64,000 nt of DNA. Origin: Methanoculleus sp. 7T. GTDB lineage: Archaea; Halobacteriota; Methanomicrobia; Methanomicrobiales; Methanoculleaceae. Of the stretch, positions 1 to 8,180 are shown piece by piece. The number at the start of each line of letters is the position of its first letter. Position 1 is the first letter of the stretch. The stretch covers positions 1,302,001 through 1,366,000 of the forward strand of contig NZ_JALPRP010000001.1 in NCBI RefSeq assembly GCF_023195915.1. Reading direction: 5' to 3'. Made by a program: the position numbers and the translations under genes. Under the pieces are notes generated by a model that saw only the letters and a list, made by a program, of their open reading frames with translations, was not told the origin of the DNA and made no database searches.

Positions 1-73
1 ACGCAGTGAGAAGCATGATAAGCCCCGCCGCCACGCCCTCCATCGTGTAGAGCTGCCCCGCATCGTTCACCAT
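1..73 (-). CDS. Pilin-like secreted protein, N-terminus only
   Basis: Only the first 24 codons lie in the window; the gene runs off the left edge. The visible start reads MVNDAGQLYTMEGVAAGLIM, a short polar head followed by a hydrophobic helix, as in archaeal type IV pilin-like precursors. Its ATG overlaps the stop of the upstream gene (67-1140), so the two are probably translated from one mRNA. The mature part is unseen and no function can be assigned. Confidence 0.6.
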   Translation of the reverse strand, partial: MVNDAGQLYTMEGVAAGLIMLLTA

Positions 74-1140
74 ACCGCCACCTCCAGAACGCCGGTCTTC
101 AAGTCGGTGCGGGTGACGTTCCGGTAGTCGTACAGATGGGTCCCGTTGATGAGGGCCCTTGGGGGGTCGTCCTCGAAGGTGAACCGAATGTCCAAGATGC
201 TGTTCTGGTCGAGGGTGAAGACCGAGGTCGCCGCCGGTTTCAGGACGAGGGAGATGCTGGATTCGACCGGCACATCCGGTTTGAGCGAGTGCGGTTCGGA
301 GGCGCCGTTGATGCGCAGGGTGTAGAGGTCCGGGTCTACCGTATCATACGAGAACGGGATGCGGGTGAACCGCGGGTTCGGCCTCGTCGGGTCCATCTTC
401 CAGAACGTCACGCTCCGGAGCGTCGCGTTCTCGGCGGCGGGTACGGTCTGGTTAAGGTACGCACCGAAGTTCGTGATCGTCACGTTCACCGGCTCGATCC
501 TCGGGTCGATCCGGTAGGCCGGGCCGACCGACTGGTTCAGCAGTTGGCTGAAGTTGAGTTGGACGGTGAATGTCTGGGTCGGGCTTGTAGGACTATTTGT
601 CCAGTATGGCGGCCCCTGCACCCCCACAATCTCCGTCACTCCCGGCTCCTTGATCTTCACCACCCGGCGGATGTAGCCGTAGCCGAGGGGGAGGGGGTCG
701 CCGGTCCTGTTGTTGTATGTCCCATCCTCGCTCCGGAGCGAGACGCTGTAGGAGTAAGGGTAGTCGCCGAAGATCACCTTGCTGCGGTAATCGTCCTCGG
801 TGAAAAACGGGTCGTCCGTGGAGGCATTCTCAAAAAACCTCTCAACCTTCGTCGAGAGAAGGATGTTCGGCGTATCCTTCGAGACCGCAAGCCCCATCCG
901 CTCAATCTCGTCTTTATGGTCCCGATCGTAGAGTTCCCATGGGGGATAGACCGGCCAGCCGGGGTCCTCGACGAGGATCACCCCTGTCCGATAGGCGACC
1001 GCGTCGTAGTCGATGCCGCTGCTCTCAAGGCCGGCGAGGAGGCCCGGCACCATGCTCACCACCATGATCAGGGCGAGCATGAAGATGGTGAACCCGGCGA
1101 GGAAGTCGAGCGACAAAACCCCGTCGTCGGTCCGCCTCAT
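67..1140 (-). CDS. Hypothetical pilin-like secreted protein
   Basis: This is a 357-residue protein with one hydrophobic helix near the N-terminus (about residues 12-36) after a short polar head, then a long polar domain rich in Asn, Thr and Pro. That is the layout of an archaeal class III signal peptide (pilin-type) or membrane-anchored surface protein. The start overlaps the stop of the lipoprotein gene at 1137-1712 (ATGA), and its own stop overlaps the next gene, so three surface-protein genes form one operon. I recognise no catalytic domain. It may be a minor pilin or a pilus-like assembly component. Confidence 0.7.
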   Translation of the reverse strand: MRRTDDGVLSLDFLAGFTIFMLALIMVVSMVPGLLAGLESSGIDYDAVAYRTGVILVEDPGWPVYPPWELYDRDHKDEIERMGLAVSKDTPNILLSTKVERFFENASTDDPFFTEDDYRSKVIFGDYPYSYSVSLRSEDGTYNNRTGDPLPLGYGYIRRVVKIKEPGVTEIVGVQGPPYWTNSPTSPTQTFTVQLNFSQLLNQSVGPAYRIDPRIEPVNVTITNFGAYLNQTVPAAENATLRSVTFWKMDPTRPNPRFTRIPFSYDTVDPDLYTLRINGASEPHSLKPDVPVESSISLVLKPAATSVFTLDQNSILDIRFTFEDDPPRALINGTHLYDYRNVTRTDLKTGVLEVAVW

Positions 1141-1712
1141 ACGACCGCCTCCCCGGTATCGGCCCGGAACGCGAGGGACTCCATCCCGGCGTCCGAACGG
1201 ATGGTGACGGTGTAGACCCCCTCTGCGAGCCCGATATCAACCGTACTCGCGCCAAGTCGCTCCATCATGGGGGAGATCCTCCCTTTCTGCGTTGCAAGGA
1301 GGTCCTCCGGAGTGACGACGTCGGCGAGGACCACCTCCTCCGGGGGCAGGGGGGCCCGGAACGAGATCTCCTTCCATCCCGCAAGACCAAAGGTCAGCCA
1401 CCGCACCTCATCCCTGTCCCTGAGCCCGAGGGCCCAAGTTGCTGCCCGGCCGTCGAGGCCGACGCCGCTGCCGAGCACCTGGTGCACAGCGGCCCCGGTG
1501 ACGTTCAGGTCTCCCTCGGCTTCGAGCAGGTCCAGTTCGCTGAGAGCCTCGGCGAGCGTGTACGCCTCTTGCGGTTCCGGCAGGTCGATGGGGGTTATAC
1601 CGCCGCCGGCGGGCGCGTCAGGCGGCGATGCGGAAGTACCAAGACAACCGCATGCGGTGCAGAGCAAGCATACTGCGGCAAGAAGGGTCAGGGCTCCCCC
1701 GGGGATTCTCAT
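1137..1712 (-). CDS. Hypothetical lipoprotein
   Basis: The 191-residue protein begins with a hydrophobic signal (LLAAVCLLCTAC) and cysteines at about residues 21-23, followed by a Ser/Pro/Ala/Gly linker, which is typical of an archaeal lipoprotein. The rest is an acidic extracytoplasmic domain that I do not recognise. It is the first gene of the three-gene surface-protein operon. A TATA-like box (1738-1745) lies about 27 bp before the ATG, so the message is probably leaderless, which supports this start. Confidence 0.7.
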   Translation of the reverse strand: MRIPGGALTLLAAVCLLCTACGCLGTSASPPDAPAGGGITPIDLPEPQEAYTLAEALSELDLLEAEGDLNVTGAAVHQVLGSGVGLDGRAATWALGLRDRDEVRWLTFGLAGWKEISFRAPLPPEEVVLADVVTPEDLLATQKGRISPMMERLGASTVDIGLAEGVYTVTIRSDAGMESLAFRADTGEAVV

Positions 1713-1736
1713 GTAAATCAGTCATTATACATCAGG

Positions 1737-1747
1737 GTATATAAATA
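1737..1747 (-). promoter_or_regulatory. TATA box of the surface-protein operon
   Basis: The minus strand reads ATTTATATAC here. Its centre is about 26-27 bp upstream of the ATG at 1712, so transcription would begin almost at the start codon. Confidence 0.5.
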
Positions 1748-1924
1748 ACCACCTCTCTTGTATCTTCAAAGATCTGCCGTTTTAACGGGATATTGGAAAC
1801 GTGCGGACGACATGCGGCAAAAATATTTCTTCAGGCGTGCGGGTTCGCGGACCGGGTGCTCCGATCCTTATATGTGCAGGACCCGCCCCGCCGCCGGCTC
1901 GTAGTAACCGGCACGTTTTCATAA

Positions 1925-1932
1925 CATATATC
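1925..1932 (+). promoter_or_regulatory. TATA-like box before the FmdE-family gene
   Basis: CATATATC lies about 26 bp upstream of ATG 1955. Confidence 0.4.
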
Positions 1933-1954
1933 AAGCCACTTGCAACAACATCTC

Positions 1955-2620
1955 ATGCAAGGTAAGCATATGTGTAATACTGCATCCGGAGACACATCCG
2001 GCAAGCCGGCGAAATTCCATAGCCGGTTCAGCGAAGCGGCTGCCTTCCACGGCCATACCTGCCCCGGCCTTGCGATGGGCTACCGGGCGGCCGAGACCGC
2101 CCTTGAGCGGCTCAGTTCCGGCCGGGCCGAAGACGAGGAACTCGTCACCATCGCCGAAACCGACGCCTGCGGCGTCGACGCCATCCAGGTCCTGACGGGA
2201 TGCACCGTCGGGAAGGGGAACCTTTTCTTTAAGGATTACGGCAAGCACGCCTTTACGTTCATCAACCGCCGGACCGGCGACGCAGTCCGCATTACCGGAA
2301 ACCCATCGTTTGACATCGACTCGCTCGACCCCGGTCTTGCGTCGCTCCGGGCGCGGGTGATGCAGGGCCGAGTCCCCGATGAGGAGTGGGCCGAGTACCG
2401 CAAGCGGACGGACCGTGTCATCGATGCGATCCTCGATCTGCCCGCCGAGACCCTCTTCTCCATCCGGAAGGTCGACGTCGAGATCCCCGAGCGGGCCCGG
2501 ATCTTCCGCTCGGTGCCGTGCTCGAAGTGCGGCGAGTTGACCGCCGAGTCCCGGGTTATGGTCGAGGACGGCAAGTTCGTCTGCCGTGCCTGCGCAAAAG
2601 AGTACTCCCGGCGCTGGTGA
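1955..2620 (+). CDS. FmdE-family protein with C-terminal zinc finger
   Basis: This resembles subunit E of formylmethanofuran dehydrogenase (FmdE family). The N-terminal domain carries the hallmark HGHTCPG and, later, TDACGVDAIQ and TGCTVGKGN with conserved His/Cys. The last 40 residues hold a CSKC...CRAC zinc finger. No other fmd/fwd subunit is adjacent, so it is a stand-alone member and its substrate is unknown. Start choice: ATG 1955 is about 26 bp from a TATA-like box (1925-1932) and would be leaderless. ATG 1970 is preceded by AAGGT and is an equally possible start, removing five residues. The gene is convergent with hisG. Confidence 0.8.
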   Translation: MQGKHMCNTASGDTSGKPAKFHSRFSEAAAFHGHTCPGLAMGYRAAETALERLSSGRAEDEELVTIAETDACGVDAIQVLTGCTVGKGNLFFKDYGKHAFTFINRRTGDAVRITGNPSFDIDSLDPGLASLRARVMQGRVPDEEWAEYRKRTDRVIDAILDLPAETLFSIRKVDVEIPERARIFRSVPCSKCGELTAESRVMVEDGKFVCRACAKEYSRRW

Positions 2621-2622
2621 GG

Positions 2623-2680
2623 GCGACTGTCCGTAGGACAGTCGCTTGAGAAGCCGTCAGGCTTCGAGGGGGCATCCCTC
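2623..2680. terminator. Three consecutive hairpins between convergent genes
   Basis: Three perfect stems fill the 61-bp gap between FmdE and hisG: 2623-2632/2636-2645 (10 bp, loop GTA), 2650-2655/2660-2665 (6 bp) and 2666-2670/2676-2680 (5 bp). They probably act as a bidirectional termination or mRNA 3'-end structure. There is no T-run. Confidence 0.55.
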
Positions 2681-2681
2681 C

Positions 2682-3554
2682 TCACCGCACTATTTTCGTG
2701 ATCGGGATCTCAAGGATATCCTCGGCGCCTGCAGCCTTGAGGTGGGGAATAAGGCTGTTGACAAGTCCTTTCTGCACCACCGTCTGGATGCTGAAGTAGT
2801 CGATGCCGTGCAGCCTCCCGACGGTGGGCTTCTTCATCGCAGGGAGGACCTCGATGACACGGTCGAGCGCCGCCGCCGGCACGTTCATTGTCAGGAGCAC
2901 CTGATGGCGGGCCTCGATCACGCCGAGGAGGAGGGTCGTGATCTCTTCGATCTCCCGGCGCTTCTCCGGGTCCTTGAGGGATTCGTGGTTCGCGAGGAGC
3001 GCGGTGTGCGACTCCATGATCTGGCCGACGATCTTGAGCCCGTTCTTCTTGAGCGTGCTCCCCGTCTCGGTGAGGTCGACGACGACGTCCATCAGGTCGG
3101 GCACCTTCGCCTCCGAGGCGCCGTAGGAGGGAAAGAGCCTGACGGGAACTCCGGCTTCCTTAAAGAACCGTTCAGTAATCTGCGGATACTCGGTCGTCAC
3201 CCGGCTCCCCGGCCGGATGGCGGCGATGTTCTCGATAGGCTCGTCGCGGTGGACCGCGACCACGATCTTCACGTTTCCATCGCCGGTCTTGCTGTAGGAG
3301 AGGTTCGCGACCTCGGCGACGTCTGCGCCGCTCTCCTGCACCCAGTCGAGCCCCGAGATCCCGAGGTCGAAGTAGCCCATCTGGACGTAGAGCGGGATCT
3401 CCTGCGGGCGGAGGATCTTCACCTTCCCGATCCGGGGGTCGTTGATGCGGGGGTTGTAGTCGCGGTCGGTCCGCCTGACCTCAAGGTCGGCTTCCTTGAA
3501 GAGTTGGAGCGTCTGCGCCTCAAGGCTCCCCTTGGGGAGAGCGATTGTGATCAT
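2682..3554 (-). CDS. hisG: ATP phosphoribosyltransferase, long form (HisG)
   Basis: HisG catalyses the first step of histidine synthesis, condensing ATP with PRPP. At 290 residues this is the long (HisG-L) form, with a C-terminal ACT-like regulatory domain (about 215-290) that binds histidine for feedback control. Visible motifs are the N-terminal IALPKGSL, GISGLDWV (65-72) and the PRPP-binding loop DLTETGSTLKKNG (160-172). No other his gene is nearby. The ATG is followed directly by the conserved N-terminus, which supports the start. Confidence 0.96.
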   Translation of the reverse strand: MITIALPKGSLEAQTLQLFKEADLEVRRTDRDYNPRINDPRIGKVKILRPQEIPLYVQMGYFDLGISGLDWVQESGADVAEVANLSYSKTGDGNVKIVVAVHRDEPIENIAAIRPGSRVTTEYPQITERFFKEAGVPVRLFPSYGASEAKVPDLMDVVVDLTETGSTLKKNGLKIVGQIMESHTALLANHESLKDPEKRREIEEITTLLLGVIEARHQVLLTMNVPAAALDRVIEVLPAMKKPTVGRLHGIDYFSIQTVVQKGLVNSLIPHLKAAGAEDILEIPITKIVR

Positions 3555-3601
3555 AAGAGGTGATCGTGCAGAAAAAGAGTTAAAGATGGTGATATGGATT
3601 T

Positions 3602-4864
3602 TTAGTCGATGGTGTGGATAACAAGCCCTGAGAGGAGTTTCGGCTCGAACCAGGTGGACTTCGGGGGCATGACACCGTCTGCATCGGCGATCGAGAGCAC
3701 CGTCTCGACCCGCACCGGTTGCATGGCTACCGCGAGGGCATACTCCCCGGAGTCCACGAGGCGCTCAAGCCCGGAGAGCGGTTTTGCCCCGCCCATGTAG
3801 TTGAGCCTCCGGTCGCCCCGGGGGTCGGTGATGCCGAGCATTCCTTCGAGGATCTCCTTCTGCAGCACCGAGACATCGAGCGACCCGATCAGGTCGGAGG
3901 GGTCGCTGACCGGCCGGGAGACTTCGTACCAGGTCTTCTCCAGGTAGAAGTGCATGACGTGCATCGGCGCATCCCCGGCTGCGAGCGGCGTGATCTGGTA
4001 GCCGGATGAGTCGACACCCCTGTGGGGGCGGACGTCCCAGCCCGCCGTTAAGAGCGCATCGACGAACCCCGGGAGGGTGTATCCGTTGAGGTCCGCAACA
4101 AGCCGGCTGTAGCCGTGGATGCGGACACGGTCGTGGGCGAAGAGGACCACCATGAACTTCCCTGCTTCTTCCGTGAACCGTCCTTCGTTCCGGCGCCGCT
4201 CCGCAACATTCACCGCCGACTTGGCCCGGTGGTGGCCGTCAGCGATGTAGACCTCAGGGACGGCCGAGAAGAGGTCCCCGAGGCGGGAGAGTACTGCCTC
4301 ATCGGCGACCCGGTAGACCTGGTGAAGCACACCCGATCCGGTCGTGGTGCTCCCGGCGGCCTCCGCCCCATCGATGAGGGATTGAACGTAAGGGAAGATC
4401 TCGCCGGGATCGCGGTAGAGCAGGAAGACGAGGCCGGTGTTTGCCCCGACTGTGTCGATGTGTCTGGTCCGGTCCTCTTCCTTGTCGTACCGGGTGAGTT
4501 CATGCCGCCGGATCCGCCGGTTCTCGTAGTCCTCTGTCCCTACGCAGCAGACCAGCCCTATGAACTCCTCACCATCCTGGACAGCCCGGTAGACGTACAT
4601 CCCGGGCTCCGGGTCCCGCTGCATCTGGCCGTCGGCAAGCATGGCATCGAAGACCTCCCGCGCTCGCCGGTAGACCCGGTCATCGTTCGGAGGGATATCG
4701 GGAAGTTCGGCATCGGGCCGGCTGACCCGCAGGAAACTCATGGGGTTCTTCTCAATACACTCCCGGGCCTCCTCTGCCGTCACTACATCGTACGGTACGG
4801 AAGGAATTTTTTCGGAATATTGCTGTCCCGGACGGACTGCAGCAAAACGATATATCTGAACCAT
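3602..4864 (-). CDS. DUF1015 family protein
   Basis: This is a 420-residue cytosolic protein of the widespread DUF1015 family. It carries the family signature VYIADGHHRAKSA (DGHHR at about 209-213) and the N-terminal block AVRPGQQYSEKIPSVPYDVV. The biochemical role is not established. A GTG 12 bases upstream (4876) is in frame, but ATG 4864 gives the conserved N-terminus MVQIYRFAAVRP. It is a single gene, divergent from rimI. Confidence 0.85.
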   Translation of the reverse strand: MVQIYRFAAVRPGQQYSEKIPSVPYDVVTAEEARECIEKNPMSFLRVSRPDAELPDIPPNDDRVYRRAREVFDAMLADGQMQRDPEPGMYVYRAVQDGEEFIGLVCCVGTEDYENRRIRRHELTRYDKEEDRTRHIDTVGANTGLVFLLYRDPGEIFPYVQSLIDGAEAAGSTTTGSGVLHQVYRVADEAVLSRLGDLFSAVPEVYIADGHHRAKSAVNVAERRRNEGRFTEEAGKFMVVLFAHDRVRIHGYSRLVADLNGYTLPGFVDALLTAGWDVRPHRGVDSSGYQITPLAAGDAPMHVMHFYLEKTWYEVSRPVSDPSDLIGSLDVSVLQKEILEGMLGITDPRGDRRLNYMGGAKPLSGLERLVDSGEYALAVAMQPVRVETVLSIADADGVMPPKSTWFEPKLLSGLVIHTID

Positions 4865-4950
4865 GGAAACCGCCACTCGTATGTGCCTACTATTTTGTCT
4901 CCTGACACTATATTAGATAAGGCACTCCACGAGGGAGAGGCCGGTTAACG

Positions 4951-5415
4951 ATGATGCCGCTTCAACTCACGATTCACAGGGCACAACCTGCCGATATTCC
5001 GCAGATAGTTGCCATCGAGAGGATAGCGTTCGTCGATCCCTGGGACGAGAGGACGTTCCGGGAGTCGCTTGCTCTCTACCCGGAGACGTTTTTTGTGGCG
5101 AGAAACAACGGTGACTTGGCCGGGTTCGTCGCCGCAGGCATCGAGGATACCGGCGAAGAACTCTATGGGCATATCATGAATCTCGCGGTCGCCCCGGCGT
5201 ACCGGCGCCATGGGATCGGGCAGCAACTCATCCGCCGCCTAGAGCAGGAGTATGCAGTCCTCGGCGCGAGCGGGGTCCAGTTGGAGGTCAGGATCACCAA
5301 CGCCGGGGCGCAGGAGTTCTACCGCCGCCTCGGTTACCAAGAAGTCTTCCATATCGCCTGCTATTACGCGAATGAGGAAGACGCCCTGGTCATGATGAAG
5401 TGGTTCCGGTTTTAG
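4951..5415 (+). CDS. rimI: Ribosomal-protein-alanine N-acetyltransferase (RimI-like)
   Basis: This 154-residue GNAT-fold enzyme resembles RimI, or archaeal Ard1-type N-terminal acetyltransferases, which acetylate protein N-termini from acetyl-CoA. The acetyl-CoA-binding loop is APAYRRHGIG (81-90), followed by the helix QQLIRRLEQE. The C-terminal LGYQEVFHIACYYAN block is also typical, with Tyr residues expected near the catalytic centre. It stands alone. The substrate is inferred from the family only. Confidence 0.88.
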   Translation: MMPLQLTIHRAQPADIPQIVAIERIAFVDPWDERTFRESLALYPETFFVARNNGDLAGFVAAGIEDTGEELYGHIMNLAVAPAYRRHGIGQQLIRRLEQEYAVLGASGVQLEVRITNAGAQEFYRRLGYQEVFHIACYYANEEDALVMMKWFRF

Positions 5416-5440
5416 GGGCCGGAACCGGCAGTTGTTCTTC

Positions 5441-6649
5441 TTATCCACGGCCGAGGTCCTGATGAGCCCGGGCCAGATGCTGGGCCGCGAGGGCGCCGAG
5501 GAGAGAGAGTTCGCCCGCGAGCACTCCTGCTCCCACGATCTCGGCAAACGCCTTCGCGTGGGCACCCGGCGGGTCGCCGCCCCCGGCAACGCCGAGCATC
5601 GTAAGACACTCCCGCTGGGTCTCGACCCCGGTGCCGCCGCCGACCGTCCCCACCGGGAGCGAGGGAAGGGTGACCGAGACGTAGACCCCGCCGTCCACCC
5701 GGTCGACGGTGGTGATCGCGGTGCTCCCCTCGACGACGTGGGCGGCGTCCTGCCCGCAGGCGATGAACATGGCGGCGACGACATTCGCCGCGTGGGCGTT
5801 GAACCCGAACGAGGCCGCCCGCGCCGAACCCACCAAGTTCTTCCGGTAGTTGACCGCTACGAGGGTCTCCGCATCGGTCTTCAGGAGGTCGGCGATCATC
5901 GCATCGGTGAGCCGCACCCCCGCGACCACGGTCTTCCCCCGGCCCCTGACCAGGTTGATCGCCGCCGGTTTCTTGTCGGTGCACATGTTCCCGGAGTTGG
6001 CGACAAGGCGTGCTCCGGTCTCCCGCTCGATGAGCTCACCCACCTTCTGGCTCGCGATCGTCACCATGTTCATGCCCATGGCATCCTTGGTGTCGAACTC
6101 GAGCCGGACGAAGACACTCGTCCCCGCCACGTAGGTGACGGCGTCGAGGAACTCCCCGTGCTTCGTGGTGCTCTCCGCGACCTCCCGGATCTCGGCGGTG
6201 TGCCCCTCAACCCAAGCGGTCACCTCACGGGCGTGGATGACGTCGCGTGCGGCGAAGACCGGCGCTCTGGTCATACCATCCCGCATGATCCGCACGTCCG
6301 CACCTCCCGCCCGCATGATCAGGGAGCATCCGCGGTTCACCGACGCCACGAGCGCCCCCTCGGTCGTCGCCAGCGGGAGGTAGTAGGACCCGGTGGCGTA
6401 CTCGCCCTTCACCCGGAGCGGTCCCGCGACACCGAGCGGCACCTGCACCGTGCCGATCATGTTCTCGATGTTCGCCTTCACCACCCGGTCGATCCCGATG
6501 GAGAACGACCCTACTGCGGGCAGGGGGGCCCCTGTCTCGCCCTCGATGAACGCCCGCCGCACCCGGACCGCCTCCTCCGGCGGGAGTTCCTTCTCGAGCG
6601 CATAGAGTTTGAGGGAGCCCTCTTTCAATCTCCCGATATACTCATCCAT
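5441..6649 (-). CDS. hmgA: HMG-CoA reductase (NADPH), class I
   Basis: The enzyme reduces HMG-CoA to mevalonate, the committed step of archaeal isoprenoid lipid synthesis. It has 402 residues, the normal size of a soluble archaeal class I enzyme. Motifs include ENMIGTVQVPLGVAGPL with the catalytic Glu (about residue 62), TDKKPAAINL with the catalytic Lys, DAMGMNMVT with the catalytic Asp, GTVGGGTG, and a C-terminal QHLARAH with the catalytic His. It is not in the mevalonate operon at 7.8-11.1 kb but lies close to it. It is transcribed divergently from trm5 across 34 bp that contain a perfect palindrome. Confidence 0.96.
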   Translation of the reverse strand: MDEYIGRLKEGSLKLYALEKELPPEEAVRVRRAFIEGETGAPLPAVGSFSIGIDRVVKANIENMIGTVQVPLGVAGPLRVKGEYATGSYYLPLATTEGALVASVNRGCSLIMRAGGADVRIMRDGMTRAPVFAARDVIHAREVTAWVEGHTAEIREVAESTTKHGEFLDAVTYVAGTSVFVRLEFDTKDAMGMNMVTIASQKVGELIERETGARLVANSGNMCTDKKPAAINLVRGRGKTVVAGVRLTDAMIADLLKTDAETLVAVNYRKNLVGSARAASFGFNAHAANVVAAMFIACGQDAAHVVEGSTAITTVDRVDGGVYVSVTLPSLPVGTVGGGTGVETQRECLTMLGVAGGGDPPGAHAKAFAEIVGAGVLAGELSLLGALAAQHLARAHQDLGRG

Positions 6650-6654
6650 GAATA

Positions 6655-6670
6655 GTATGAGGACTCATAC
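6655..6670. promoter_or_regulatory. Palindrome between hmgA and trm5
   Basis: GTATGAG-GA-CTCATAC is a perfect 7-bp inverted repeat with a 2-bp centre. It sits in the 34-bp divergent gap, where it would overlap or abut both transcription starts. A candidate operator. Confidence 0.45.
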
Positions 6671-6683
6671 CTAAAGATGGCTG

Positions 6684-7616
6684 GTGGTCCGCGTGGATGA
6701 GGAACAGTGGTGCCTTGCGGTGCCGAAACGAGAGGCCGAGCAGAGACGGCGCCGACTGCTTGAGGAGGGGCTCCTCGACCGGCGCTATAAGCCGCGCCCC
6801 GAAGGCGACACCGTCCTCCTCCCGGTGACGGAAGAGGTCGCGGGCGCCGTCCGGTGCGAGTTCGAGGCCGTGCCGGAACGCGCAGAACTCCCCCGACACG
6901 AACTCGTGGGCGGGATCGCCATCATGCAGGACGACGACCCGGAGGCCGCTCGGAGGCTGCTTGCGTCCCGGCCTTCGCTCGAGACGGTGCTCTTCCCCGA
7001 GAGCCCGGTCGAGGGGGAGTACCGCACCCGCCGGTTCGCCGTCCTCGCCGGGGCTCCCACTACCCGCACCCGGGTGACCGAGTACGGGCTCCACTTCGAC
7101 GTTGACCTCGCGCTCGCCTACTTCTCGGCCCGGCTCTCGACCGAGCGGCAGCGGGTCCTCGAAGGGATGGGGGAGGGGGAGCGGGTGCTCGATATGTTCG
7201 CCGGCGTCGGGCCGTTTGCGATCACCCTTGCACGCAAGGCGGGGCTCGTCATCGCCGCCGACCTCAACCCCGACGCGGTCCACCTTTTGGTCCACAACAT
7301 CGCGCTCAACCACGCTGAAAACGTCATCCCGGTGCTCGCCGACGCCGGGCACCTCGACCGGCTAGGCTTCGAGCCGTTCGACCGGATCATCATGAACCTC
7401 CCCATGGCCGCACCGCAGTTCCTCGCGACGGCCGTGGGGCTCTGCCGAGACGGCGGGGCGATCCACCTCTACGCGCTCCAGGAGAAGGAGGGCGAATACC
7501 TTCCCCAGATCCGGGCGGTCACCCGTGGAGCGGTCACCGAACGGCTGGTCAGAACCTACTCGCCGGGAAAGTGGCACGCAGTCTACGATATCGTTGTGGA
7601 GAAAGAGGACTGCTAA
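6684..7616 (+). CDS. trm5: tRNA (guanine-37-N1) methyltransferase, Trm5 family
   Basis: This is a class I SAM methyltransferase that would form m1G37 in tRNA and so prevent frameshifting. It has 310 residues. The SAM loop VLDMFAGVGPFAI is followed by IAADLNPDAV, and the catalytic Trm5 motif is NLPMAA. The N-terminal region (about 1-110) matches the tRNA-binding part. The start is uncertain: GTG 6684 is used here, but GTG 6693 with an upstream GGTGG is equally possible. There is no ATG in frame nearby. It could also make wyosine intermediates, as some archaeal Trm5a enzymes do. Confidence 0.88.
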   Translation: MVRVDEEQWCLAVPKREAEQRRRRLLEEGLLDRRYKPRPEGDTVLLPVTEEVAGAVRCEFEAVPERAELPRHELVGGIAIMQDDDPEAARRLLASRPSLETVLFPESPVEGEYRTRRFAVLAGAPTTRTRVTEYGLHFDVDLALAYFSARLSTERQRVLEGMGEGERVLDMFAGVGPFAITLARKAGLVIAADLNPDAVHLLVHNIALNHAENVIPVLADAGHLDRLGFEPFDRIIMNLPMAAPQFLATAVGLCRDGGAIHLYALQEKEGEYLPQIRAVTRGAVTERLVRTYSPGKWHAVYDIVVEKEDC

Positions 7617-7783
7617 GGGATTCCGATCCGGTGATCGCCGGTGCCCCGGTCTCATGCAAAGTGCGAGCGCCAACACCCGCACGGGCTTAGCATTTTTCCC
7701 GGCTTCGCGTGAGCCAAAGAGTATAGAGCGATCCAATCTTGCGCAAAGCGCGGGAAATCTGCTGACAATCAAAAAGTTAGGAT

Positions 7784-8176
7784 TTATTCTACCGGCACGA
7801 ACTTCGTGCCGTAGTGGATGGTGCCGCTCTCGCCGTCCGCCGTCACCCGGCGGAAGACGCTTTTCACCCGCATCCCGATCTTCGCCTCTTCGGGGAGGCA
7901 GGCGACCTGAGCGGTGAGCCTCGGGCCCTCGTCGAGCTCGACGATCGCAAGGACGTACGGGGTGGTATTCTCGAACTGGTCGCTCGCCGACCGGATCACC
8001 GTGTAAGTGACGACCGTCCCCTCGCCGGTGAACTTGTGGTCGACGATCTTGCCGCTCCTCCGGCAGTCGGGGCAGAGCGACCGGGGCGGGTAGAAGTGGC
8101 GCCCGCAGGTCGTGCACTGCGTCCCGATGAGGTTGTACCGCTGCGGGATCTTTCTCCAGAACCGTGAAACCGACAT
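7784..8176 (-). CDS. DUF35 zinc-ribbon OB-fold protein of the mevalonate complex
   Basis: This 130-residue protein has an N-terminal rubredoxin-like zinc ribbon (CTTCGRHFYPPRSLCPDC) and a C-terminal OB fold that binds CoA. In methanogens, DUF35 proteins bridge acetoacetyl-CoA thiolase and HMG-CoA synthase in one complex that channels acetoacetyl-CoA; that is established for archaeal homologues. Here it is the last gene of an HTH/HMGS/thiolase/DUF35 operon, four bases after the thiolase gene, which supports the same role. Confidence 0.92.
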   Translation of the reverse strand: MSVSRFWRKIPQRYNLIGTQCTTCGRHFYPPRSLCPDCRRSGKIVDHKFTGEGTVVTYTVIRSASDQFENTTPYVLAIVELDEGPRLTAQVACLPEEAKIGMRVKSVFRRVTADGESGTIHYGTKFVPVE

Positions 8177-8180
8177 GGAT

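Noticed and set aside
136-1215. Long plus-strand open frame opposite the pilin-like gene
   Set aside because: Arg/Val/Asp-rich translation typical of the antisense of a GC-rich gene; no recognisable domain or promoter.
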